This document shows, one piece after another, positions 15,892 to 22,845 of a DNA stretch of 64,000 bases; the stretch's first letter is position 1, and the number at the start of each line of letters is the position of its first letter. The position numbers were made by a program, and so were the translations under genes. The stretch spans positions 1 through 64,000 of the forward strand of contig JBDRLC010000019.1 in NCBI GenBank assembly GCA_043813305.1, in the 5' to 3' direction. The stretch is from JAHIZC01 sp043813305. GTDB taxonomy: Bacteria > Omnitrophota > Gorgyraeia > Gygaellales > Profunditerraquicolaceae. The notes below the pieces were generated by a model that was not told where the DNA came from, ran no database searches, and was given only the letters and a program-made list of their open reading frames with translations.

Positions 15892-17652
15892 ATGATCGTT
15901 GCGATGAAAAAAATTACCATATTTGTTCAGTCAAAGGATGCATCGCACTCAATTACCAAGCTGCGCTCTTTAGGAGTATTACATATAGAGCACCAGCAAG
16001 CTCCTTTGAGTTGTGATGTCAGCGCACTCCGGGATAATATCGCCTTAATCGAGGATGCTTTGGGAATCTTATCGCAAGCAGCAGCGCCTCAAGAGTTAAC
16101 CGATTGGAAGTTTACTGCCCGGCATATTATTGATCTTAACAAGAGAGTTGAGCAATTAGAGGAATATTCCCGAACACTTAAGAGTAGAATCAGCGATTGG
16201 AGGGCGTGGGGAGATTTTGATCCGGAAGCAATCAAGAACCTCGAAAAGAATAACATATATGTGAAACTTTACCAGATTCCCGATAAAGAAATAAAGCAAC
16301 TTGATCCTCATCTGATTGTAAAGAAGATTTCAACGCCCAGAGGGATTGCGAATTGTCTGGTAATATCGCAAGCAAAAGTCGAGATCCCCTATAAAGAATT
16401 ATCTTTACCTAAAATAGGATTGAAGAGGATGCAGGATAGGTTGGCCGAAGATATTAAAGTCACGGGAGTAATAAAACAGGATATTTTAAAGCAGCGCTGT
16501 TTTTATAATGATCTTGCAAAGGTGAAAAAAATAAAAGAATCAGAATTAGAGTTTCAACTGGCTTTAAGCGGGATGGGGCAGAGCGGTAGGATATCTTATT
16601 TGAGCGGATACGTCCCTTTTGATGCTTTGGGTGGATTAGAAGTTGCATCAAAAGAGCAAAGCTGGGGGATGGTGGTAAGCGAGCCATCAGAGGAAGATAG
16701 GGTTCCGACTTTGATCCGTAATCCCCGCTGGGTCTCAATTATCAACCCAATCTTTAAAGTTATCGAAGTTGTGCCTGGGTACCGGGAGTTAGATATCAGT
16801 CTTTGGTTTTTGATCTTCTTCTCTATCTTCTTTGGTATGTTGATCGGAGATGCAGCTTACGGAGCGATATTCTTCTTGCTTACTTTCTTAGCTCAAATGA
16901 AATGGGGGAGGAGGCTTAAGGAAGGATCAGTTTTTATGCTTTTATATATTTTAAGTAGTTGTGCGATTATTTGGGGAGTGCTCTCCGGAACATTCTTCGG
17001 ACAGGAGTGGTTGCCTCAATGGGTAAAACCGGTTATCCCTGCTCTGCGCGTCGATAAGAACATTCAAACCCTCTGTTTTTTACTTGGTGCGACGCACCTA
17101 AGCATTGCCCACTTATGGCGGGGAGTTATAAAATATCCGTCTCTTAAAGCGTTATCCGAGTTAGGCTGGATACTTATTCTCTGGGCGGCATTTTTCCTTG
17201 CTAAGCTGTTGATTTTAGGAGATAATTTCCCGGGATTTATGAAATGGTTTTTGATTGCTGGTGCAGGCTTAGTTTTATTGTTTACTAATCCGGGAAAGAA
17301 TATTTTTAAAAGCCTGGGGCAGGGCCTGGGGAATTTGCTTTTAAATCTGGTAAATAACTTTACGGATCTGGTTTCTTATATCCGTTTATTTGCGGTTGGT
17401 TTGGCTACGGTGGCAGTAGCCGATTCTTTTAATAAGATGGCTTTAGGGGTCGGTTTTAACAGTATTGCCGCAGGAGTACTAACGGCCTTCATTCTTTTGT
17501 TAGGGCATACTTTGAATATAATGCTGGGCCCGATGTCGATTTTAGTGCACGGAGTCAGGCTGAATGTATTGGAATTCTGTAATCATCTGGATATCAAATG
17601 GAGCGGATTTGCATACAAACCATTAAAGGAAGAATCTCTCGCAGCTGACTAA
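15892..17652 (+). CDS. atpI: V-type ATP synthase subunit I (a subunit)
   Basis: A 586-aa membrane stator. The N-terminal cytoplasmic half (about 285 residues) is coiled-coil rich and the C-terminal half has about seven or eight transmembrane helices. The ion-channel arginine is in SYIRLFAVGLATVAV, and the GDAAYGAIFF and HTLNIMLGPMSILVHGVRLN motifs are typical. ATG 15892 is preceded by GAGGTGG six bases upstream. It forms the ion half-channels against the proteolipid ring encoded by the next gene. Confidence 0.93.
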   Translation: MIVAMKKITIFVQSKDASHSITKLRSLGVLHIEHQQAPLSCDVSALRDNIALIEDALGILSQAAAPQELTDWKFTARHIIDLNKRVEQLEEYSRTLKSRISDWRAWGDFDPEAIKNLEKNNIYVKLYQIPDKEIKQLDPHLIVKKISTPRGIANCLVISQAKVEIPYKELSLPKIGLKRMQDRLAEDIKVTGVIKQDILKQRCFYNDLAKVKKIKESELEFQLALSGMGQSGRISYLSGYVPFDALGGLEVASKEQSWGMVVSEPSEEDRVPTLIRNPRWVSIINPIFKVIEVVPGYRELDISLWFLIFFSIFFGMLIGDAAYGAIFFLLTFLAQMKWGRRLKEGSVFMLLYILSSCAIIWGVLSGTFFGQEWLPQWVKPVIPALRVDKNIQTLCFLLGATHLSIAHLWRGVIKYPSLKALSELGWILILWAAFFLAKLLILGDNFPGFMKWFLIAGAGLVLLFTNPGKNIFKSLGQGLGNLLLNLVNNFTDLVSYIRLFAVGLATVAVADSFNKMALGVGFNSIAAGVLTAFILLLGHTLNIMLGPMSILVHGVRLNVLEFCNHLDIKWSGFAYKPLKEESLAAD

Positions 17653-17720
17653 TTGAATTATGGCTGTTCGGGATGAATTCGCCTCGACTGGCAGTCGATG
17701 GCTCATTCAGGAGGTATATT

Positions 17721-18170
17721 ATGCCGACGGGAACACTATTTCAGTTTAGGGACTTAGGGCTAGGTGCGATATTAGCCTTTGCTGCAATGGGCTCAGCCTT
17801 TGGCACAGGCATTGCCGGTATGGCAGCAGTGGGGGCATGGAAGAAGGCATTCACTCAGAATAAGACAGCTTCGTTTTTGATTATTGCCTTTGTCGGCGCA
17901 CCCCTGACGCAAACGATTTATGGCATGATCATAATGAATAGGATGGCCGAACTTGCGATTAAAGGCATCTATCTTTGGGGTGTTGGGGTGTTGGGCGGCA
18001 TTGCCATAGGAGCTTCAGCGTTAATGCAAGGGAAGGCCGGAGCTGTTGCCTGCGACGCTATGGGTGAGACCGGGAAAGGATTCGGGAATTATATTGTGGT
18101 TTTGGGGATCATCGAAACAGTTGCGCTGTTTGTGATGGCTTTTGTCATGGGCCTTCTCGGCAAATTCTAA
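17721..18170 (+). CDS. atpK: V-type ATP synthase proteolipid subunit K
   Basis: A 149-aa, four-helix duplicated proteolipid that forms the rotor ring. ATG 17721 follows a strong AGGAGG; an in-frame ATG at 17673 lacks one and would add a charged extension. Helix 2 holds PLTQTIYG (Thr63, Gln64), helix 3 ALMQGKAG (Gln103) and helix 4 GIIETVALF (Glu132). These match the Na+ ligands known for the Enterococcus hirae ring (Thr64, Gln65, Gln110, Glu139), so a sodium-coupled ring is plausible. A short TCGACTG-G-CAGTCGA hairpin precedes the gene. Confidence 0.93.
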   Translation: MPTGTLFQFRDLGLGAILAFAAMGSAFGTGIAGMAAVGAWKKAFTQNKTASFLIIAFVGAPLTQTIYGMIIMNRMAELAIKGIYLWGVGVLGGIAIGASALMQGKAGAVACDAMGETGKGFGNYIVVLGIIETVALFVMAFVMGLLGKF

Positions 18171-18185
18171 TATTGTTTTTCCTCT

Positions 18186-18214
18186 TTGACAAAATCGAAC
18201 TTCTACATTATTAT
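18186..18214 (+). promoter_or_regulatory. Consensus promoter with overlapping palindrome, before the HTH pseudogene
   Basis: TTGACA (18186-18191), a 17-nt spacer and TATTAT (18209-18214). The perfect palindrome ATTATATA-TT-TATATAAT (18210-18227) overlaps the -10 box and could be an operator. GGAGG follows before ATG 18245. Confidence 0.65.
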
Positions 18215-18244
18215 ATATTTATATAATAGCCTGGAGGTTCGTAA

Positions 18245-18925
18245 ATGAAAGCAGAGAAGATACGAGAAGCAAAAGAGCTTAGAAGGCGTGGTTGGTCTGT
18301 TAGGGCTATTGCACAGCGAATACATTGCTCTAAGAGCTCAGTGAGTATTTGGGTAAGAGGTATACCTCTTACCACTCAACAGATAGAGAGACTTAAATTA
18401 GCCTAGGATAGAGGAAGAGCAAAAGCGGCGAATCATCCAAATAGCCCAAAGCAAAAATGGGAACGGATCCGCAACGAGAATATCGAAAATGCTTATCAGG
18501 AAATACCGCATAATTTTTCAAATTTAGAGCTTAAAATTTTAGGTACAGCTTTATATTGGGCTGAAGGTTATAATGCTTCTCGAAATATTTTTTTATTTTC
18601 TAATTCTAATTCAAGGATGATAAAAGTGATGATGAAATTTTTGGAAGAAGTTTGTGGTGTGCCCAAGGCAAAAATTAAAGGGAGGATTAATATCCATCCG
18701 CATTTAAATATTAAGCAAGCAAAAAAGTTTTGGTTGGGGATTACCGAAATTCCTAAAAATAATTTAAATAGACCGTTACTTGTTGTAAGCAGAGCTAGCA
18801 GACAGAAGCGAGATACATTGCCATTAGGAACTTTCAATATTATAGTCGGTGATGTTATACTTGCTTCAAAAATTAAAGGGTGGATAAAAGGTTTAAGCGA
18901 ATGGGCGGTTGGCGCAGTTGGATAG
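18245..18925 (+). pseudogene. HTH-domain protein gene interrupted by one in-frame amber codon
   Basis: From ATG 18245 a single frame runs for 227 codons with one interruption, TAG at 18404-18406 (codon 54), in LKLA-stop-DRGRAKAAN. A CAG-to-TAG change is the simplest explanation. Before the stop is a helix-turn-helix (LRRRGWSVRAIAQRIHCSKS). After it comes a larger domain with LGTALYWAEGYN, IKVMMKFLEEVCGVP and RPLLVVSRASRQKRDTLPLG. I recall similar HTH plus small endonuclease-like proteins in other uncultivated bacteria but know no function. TAG is an ordinary stop elsewhere here (atpB, flavodoxin), so recoding is unlikely. The frame ends inside tRNA-Val, overlapping it by 23 nt. The strong promoter and Shine-Dalgarno site remain intact. 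Confidence 0.75.
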
Positions 18926-18980
18926 CGCGTCTGACTTACATTCAGAAGGTTCACAGGTTCGAGTCCTGTACCGCCCACCA
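18903..18980 (+). tRNA. tRNA-Val (anticodon TAC)
   Basis: The acceptor GGGCGGT pairs with ACCGCCC, then discriminator A and an encoded CCA. The D stem is GCGC/GCGC, the anticodon stem is TCTGA/TCAGA around CTTACAT (anticodon TAC), and the T stem is ACAGG/CCTGT around TTCGAGT. Unlike tRNA-Arg and tRNA-Asp in this window, CCA is encoded. Confidence 0.93.
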
Positions 18981-19037
18981 TGAATTTCTTATTGCAACAG
19001 CTTATATTTTAAGGTACAATTTACGCCTTATCTATCT

Positions 19038-19112
19038 GGGCCCGTGGTGTAGTCTGGTTAACATGTCAGATTGTCGATCTGAAGATCGCGAGTTCAAATC
19101 TCGTCGGGCCCG
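19038..19112 (+). tRNA. tRNA-Asp (anticodon GTC)
   Basis: The acceptor GGGCCCG pairs with CGGGCCC, then discriminator G. The anticodon stem is TCAGA/TCTGA around TTGTCGA (anticodon GTC), and the T stem is GCGAG/CTCGT (one G-T pair) around TTCAAAT. CCA is not encoded. A degenerate, split copy of the 3' end follows. Confidence 0.92.
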
Positions 19113-19113
19113 T

Positions 19114-19219
19114 AGTTCGACTCGCTGCGCTCGCTCACTACTGGGCTGCGTAGCTTCTATGATACGGTTTCGCCGAGATGTATCCCGAGCGAAGTCGAGG
19201 GAAAATCCCGTCGGCCCCG
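19114..19219 (+). repeat. Degenerate tRNA-Asp 3' end split by an 84-bp insert
   Basis: AGTTC (19114-19118) and AAATCCCGTCGGCCCCG (19203-19219) resemble the tRNA-Asp T-arm and acceptor 3' strand (AGTTCAAATCTCGTCGGGCCCG). They are separated after GTTC by 84 bp. The insert starts GACTCGCTGCGCTCGCTC and ends GAGCGAAGTCGAG, a partly inverted pair like the element at 1531-1571. Confidence 0.55.
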
Positions 19220-19244
19220 CCAGTTTAAGAAAGGGAGGTGCTCT

Positions 19245-19862
19245 ATGAGCAAGAAGCAGATTTTTCTTCTTTTGGGCGTATTTATTCTTAGCAGTTTGTT
19301 CTCAGGCTGTACCTATTTAAAGAATAGGGGTAACGACGCCATGGATATGTTTGACGTAGGGATCACCCTTACTTCAAAACCAAATTTTGCCATTTACACG
19401 GATCTGGGGATGGGGCTTCCTATGGGATTTAGCCATGTGGACGGCAAATCAATTGGGATCGGTAGAAGTAGCTTTGGAGTGCATGATTTTCGGATGAAGG
19501 GATACGGTTATATAATCGGCGGAAAAATGCAAAGGGGAGTTGATAATTACGATCCTAATGATCCTAATGATCCTCCGACCTATCCTGTCGGTATCCCAGC
19601 CCTTATGGACGGAACACACATGGCGAGCATTGATCCTGGTAGATATGAAGAACGCCCAAAGACAAGATATACTTGTCCGAAGATGATTCATTTAGGTTGG
19701 ATAGGTTTTGATTTCGGCTGTAAGCTTTGGGATATGCTTGATTTTATAGTAGGCTGGACCACGCTTGATATCGGCGAAGATGATGTTGCAGGAGTCCAAG
19801 AATATGCAAGTTCTGAATATTCGAGTGAAGAGCCGATGGAAGACGAACCTGCAATGAAGTAG
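19245..19862 (+). CDS. Hypothetical lipoprotein
   Basis: A 205-aa protein with a lipoprotein signal peptide: lysines, a hydrophobic stretch, and the lipobox LFSGC at residues about 18-22. The mature part starts TYLKNRGNDAMDMFDVGITL and is Gly-rich, with a short DPNDPNDPP repeat near residues 103-111 and an acidic tail. The segment DMFDVGITLTSKPNFAIYTD recalls small outer-membrane-associated lipoproteins, but I do not recognise the family. GGGAGGTG lies six bases before the start. It lies just after the tRNAs and probably begins a new transcription unit. Confidence 0.6.
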   Translation: MSKKQIFLLLGVFILSSLFSGCTYLKNRGNDAMDMFDVGITLTSKPNFAIYTDLGMGLPMGFSHVDGKSIGIGRSSFGVHDFRMKGYGYIIGGKMQRGVDNYDPNDPNDPPTYPVGIPALMDGTHMASIDPGRYEERPKTRYTCPKMIHLGWIGFDFGCKLWDMLDFIVGWTTLDIGEDDVAGVQEYASSEYSSEEPMEDEPAMK

Positions 19863-19866
19863 AATT

Positions 19867-21285
19867 ATGCAGTTATCGAATGCTCCCAGAATATCAATTG
19901 AGCAGATCCGCAGTAGAATCACCGGACTAGAAACACAGGTTCCTCTGATTAGCGGTGAGCCACGCCCCTATATAAATTTTGATAACGCCGCTACCACGCC
20001 ATCCTTTAAGTCTGTAATTGAAAAAGTTACGCAGTTTAACGAATGGTACGCCAGTGTGCACCGGGGTACAGGTTTTAAATCTCAGTTATCTACCCACATA
20101 TATGAAAATTGCCGGGAGAAAGTTATGCAGTTTGTGGGCGCGGATAGCAAAGACCACGTAGCTATCTTTACCAGCAATACAACCTGTGCAATAAATAATG
20201 TCTGTCAGCATATCGAACTAAAGGATAATGAGGTAATCCTGGTTACTATAGTCGAACACCATTCTAACATGTTACCATGGAGGATGAGTTGCCCGATTGA
20301 ATATGTTTATATGTTTGATCAGCAGGGCAACTTCAGCAGCGATAAGCTCGAGGAGAAATTACGTACCAGCAAAAAGAGGGTGCGCTTAGTGGCGATTACA
20401 GGTGCTTCCAATGTAACCGGATGCATGCCGCCGCTAAGAGAGGTCTCGCGCATAGTGCATAACTACGGCGCAGAGCTTCTGGTAGATGCAGCGCAGTTGA
20501 TTGCCTGCAGACCTGTAGATATGTTGTCGGTAGATCATCCCGAAAGGATAGATTACCTGGTATTTAGCGCACATAAGATGTACGCGCCATTCGGCGTTGG
20601 GGTGATTGTCGGACCGCGTAAAACCTTTATCTCTGGCCGTCCTTATATGGTTGGTGGAGGCACAGTAGATTTAGTCACCCTTGATGATATAGAATGGACG
20701 GATGCTCCTGAGCGGGATGAGCCGGGTACGCCGAATCTTATCGGAGTAGTGGCATTAGCTGAGGCGATAGATGCATTAGGTAATATTGGTTGGGATTTTA
20801 TTACTGAGCATAACCGTTTTTTAACCAGAAAGCTCCTGAAAGAATTAAGGAAAATATCCGGGATTACTATTTATGGCAAGTGTGATCCTGATTGCCCGAT
20901 CGACCGTGCAGGCGTAGTTACATTTAATGCTCAGGGTATTTCACACGCCCTGCTTGCGGCAATCTTAGGATACGAATGGGGCATAGGTGTACGTAATGGC
21001 TGTTTTTGCGCGCAGCCCTATGTGATAAAACTGTTGGGATTAAATGATATGGCAGTAAAGAGTTATTCAGAGCAGATTCGAAAAGGAGACTGGAGTACGG
21101 TCCCCGGAATGGTGAGAGCGAGCTTCGGGATTTATAATACCGAAGAGGAGATAGATTATTTTATCCAAGCGTTGACTTCAATACTGGAGAAAGGTACAAA
21201 AATTTCGTATACAATGAATTCCCAGACAGGGGAGCATATCCCAGAGGGGAGAGCCCCGGATTTCAATCAGTACTTTTGCGTTTAA
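19867..21285 (+). CDS. Class V aminotransferase, cysteine-desulfurase-like (SufS type)
   Basis: A 472-aa PLP enzyme. The cofactor lysine is in VFSAHKMYAPFGVG (near residue 238), the PLP-stacking histidine in TIVEHHSNMLPW, and the catalytic cysteine loop is GVRNGCFCAQPY, equivalent to the RxGHHCAQP loop of SufS. The N terminus YINFDNAATTPS is canonical. It should remove sulfur from cysteine or a related substrate. It is longer than SufS (about 406 aa) through insertions near the C-terminal half. It sits 14 bases ahead of two radical SAM genes, which suggests it supplies sulfur to, or acts in the same pathway as, those enzymes. No scaffold (SufU/IscU) gene is adjacent. Confidence 0.8.
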   Translation: MQLSNAPRISIEQIRSRITGLETQVPLISGEPRPYINFDNAATTPSFKSVIEKVTQFNEWYASVHRGTGFKSQLSTHIYENCREKVMQFVGADSKDHVAIFTSNTTCAINNVCQHIELKDNEVILVTIVEHHSNMLPWRMSCPIEYVYMFDQQGNFSSDKLEEKLRTSKKRVRLVAITGASNVTGCMPPLREVSRIVHNYGAELLVDAAQLIACRPVDMLSVDHPERIDYLVFSAHKMYAPFGVGVIVGPRKTFISGRPYMVGGGTVDLVTLDDIEWTDAPERDEPGTPNLIGVVALAEAIDALGNIGWDFITEHNRFLTRKLLKELRKISGITIYGKCDPDCPIDRAGVVTFNAQGISHALLAAILGYEWGIGVRNGCFCAQPYVIKLLGLNDMAVKSYSEQIRKGDWSTVPGMVRASFGIYNTEEEIDYFIQALTSILEKGTKISYTMNSQTGEHIPEGRAPDFNQYFCV

Positions 21286-21299
21286 ACAGATAAAGAGAT

Positions 21300-22829
21300 A
21301 TGGCTAATTTAGGCGCATGTAACAAGTGTAAAAAATCAGTTCCGGTTAAACATTATCAGAAGGATGGCAAAGAATATCTGGAGAAACTCTGCCCTGATTG
21401 CGGGGCTACACCTTCATTGATTTCAAATGACGCCCGGCAGTATAACCGTAAAAGAGACTTTATGGCTGATCAGCATTATCCCGGGTGCCATATGGATTGC
21501 CTTAATAATTGTACTCATAGAGACCCCAACATTATTTTTATCGAAACCACCAACCGCTGCAATATGAACTGCCCGATCTGCATTACCAATGTTCCCTCAA
21601 TGGGTTTTCAGTTTGAGCCGCGGATGGAGTTTTTTGACCGGATATTCAGCCATTACGCAAAATTCGAGCGGCCGCCTTCGGTGCAGCTGTTCGGCGGAGA
21701 ACCTACGATGAGAGAAGACCTCCTGGATATTATAAAACTCGCCAAGTCCTATGGGCTCTCGATCCGTTTGGTGACCAACGGCTTAAAACTTTCCGATAAG
21801 GAGTATACAGAGAAGATTATGGCCAGTGGTGCTGCGATACTGATTGCTTTTGATGGCCTAAAAAGAGAAATGTACCAGAAGTTAAGGAACTTTCCTGAGT
21901 CATTGGATATAAAATTAAAGGCATTAGAGAATCTTACTCATCATCGGCGCAGGAAAGTAGTGCTGATGACAGTTGTAGACAAAAACATAAATGGCGATGA
22001 CATGCCGAAGTTTCTAGATTACTGTTTAAAGAATCGGCATATCCGTGGAATATTCCTTATGCCCTTGACTCAGGTATGGTCGGACCAGAGGCTGGAGTAT
22101 AAACCTGAGAGGACCACGCAGGAGGATGTAGAAAATATCGTCAAGAATGCAATTGGAGGAAAGACAGAGTTTGTTCCTTTGGGTTCATGGGAATTTCAGA
22201 ATATCGCAAAAGTGTTCAAGCAAACCTTAATGCCCTTTACCGGCGTACATCCGAATTGTGAAAGCTTCACTTATCTCATCCCGCGCGGGAATAAATATGT
22301 TTCCATATCTGATTATCTGAAGTTCGGCTTATTCTCGCTAGTCGCTGATCTCAGGGTAATGGATAAAAAGATAGAGCCTGATACCTTAAAAGGCCATATC
22401 AGCAAATGGCAGAAATTCAGAGTGTATCTGGCCTTAGTGAAACTGCTGTTTAAACATATAGATTTTGCTGCGGTGATCGGTAAAAAAGGGTTTCCCGCGC
22501 TCATCGGATGGACGCGTTTTTTTGGAAAACTTATCTCTGGCCGGAAATTTATAGAGGTTCTTAGTAAAGAGACTACTTTAACAGATATCAGGGGGGCATT
22601 GCAGATTTTATTACTGCCCTTTGAGGATGATGATATCTTGGAGAGTGCCCGGTTAGAGAAATGCGCTTCCTGTTTTGCCTATATCGACGTAAAGAGCGAT
22701 ACGGTAAAATCTATACCTTTTTGTATCTGGGAAAAATACAAAAAACCGATTATGAAAGAGATCGCCGAAGAATATAATAAAGAAGGCTACACTAAAGGAT
22801 TAACAGCTAAGAAAGCCGCTTGTTTATGA
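21300..22829 (+). CDS. Radical SAM protein, Tes/MJ0619-like architecture (paralog 1)
   Basis: A 509-aa radical SAM enzyme. The N-terminal zinc ribbon has CNKCKK and CPDCG, then a Cys cluster GCHMDCLNNC. The SAM cluster motif is TTNRCNMNCPICIT (near residues 84-97), followed by a QLFGGEPTMREDL SAM-binding strand. The C terminus has further cysteines (KCASCF, SIPFCIW). The arrangement (dicysteine ribbon, then a TNRCNxxCPxC core) resembles the MJ0619/Tes family, whose archaeal members join lipid chains carbon to carbon. The actual substrate here is unknown. It is a close paralog of the next gene and shares a 101-bp identical tract. Confidence 0.85.
   Translation: MANLGACNKCKKSVPVKHYQKDGKEYLEKLCPDCGATPSLISNDARQYNRKRDFMADQHYPGCHMDCLNNCTHRDPNIIFIETTNRCNMNCPICITNVPSMGFQFEPRMEFFDRIFSHYAKFERPPSVQLFGGEPTMREDLLDIIKLAKSYGLSIRLVTNGLKLSDKEYTEKIMASGAAILIAFDGLKREMYQKLRNFPESLDIKLKALENLTHHRRRKVVLMTVVDKNINGDDMPKFLDYCLKNRHIRGIFLMPLTQVWSDQRLEYKPERTTQEDVENIVKNAIGGKTEFVPLGSWEFQNIAKVFKQTLMPFTGVHPNCESFTYLIPRGNKYVSISDYLKFGLFSLVADLRVMDKKIEPDTLKGHISKWQKFRVYLALVKLLFKHIDFAAVIGKKGFPALIGWTRFFGKLISGRKFIEVLSKETTLTDIRGALQILLLPFEDDDILESARLEKCASCFAYIDVKSDTVKSIPFCIWEKYKKPIMKEIAEEYNKEGYTKGLTAKKAACL
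21546..21646 (+). repeat. 101-bp tract identical to 23092-23192 (copy 1)
   Basis: The sequence is identical base for base to the same part of the downstream paralog and covers the radical SAM cluster motif. The flanking DNA differs, including at silent positions, on both sides. Confidence 0.9.
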
Positions 22830-22845
22830 GAAGAGGGGAGAAAAG

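Noticed and set aside
18404..18406. TAG read as an amino acid (recoding or pyrrolysine)
   Set aside because: TAG is used as an ordinary stop by several genes here, and no recoding element is seen; a point mutation is simpler.
18568..18981. Minus-strand ORF starting MVGGTGLEPVNLL, 137 aa
   Set aside because: The GGTGLEPV stretch is the well-known false translation of an antisense tRNA gene (here tRNA-Val), and the rest is antisense to the HTH pseudogene.
18880..19248. Plus-strand ORF running through tRNA-Val and tRNA-Asp, 122 aa
   Set aside because: It reads through two tRNA genes and a repeat element; it has no family features and no ribosome-binding site.
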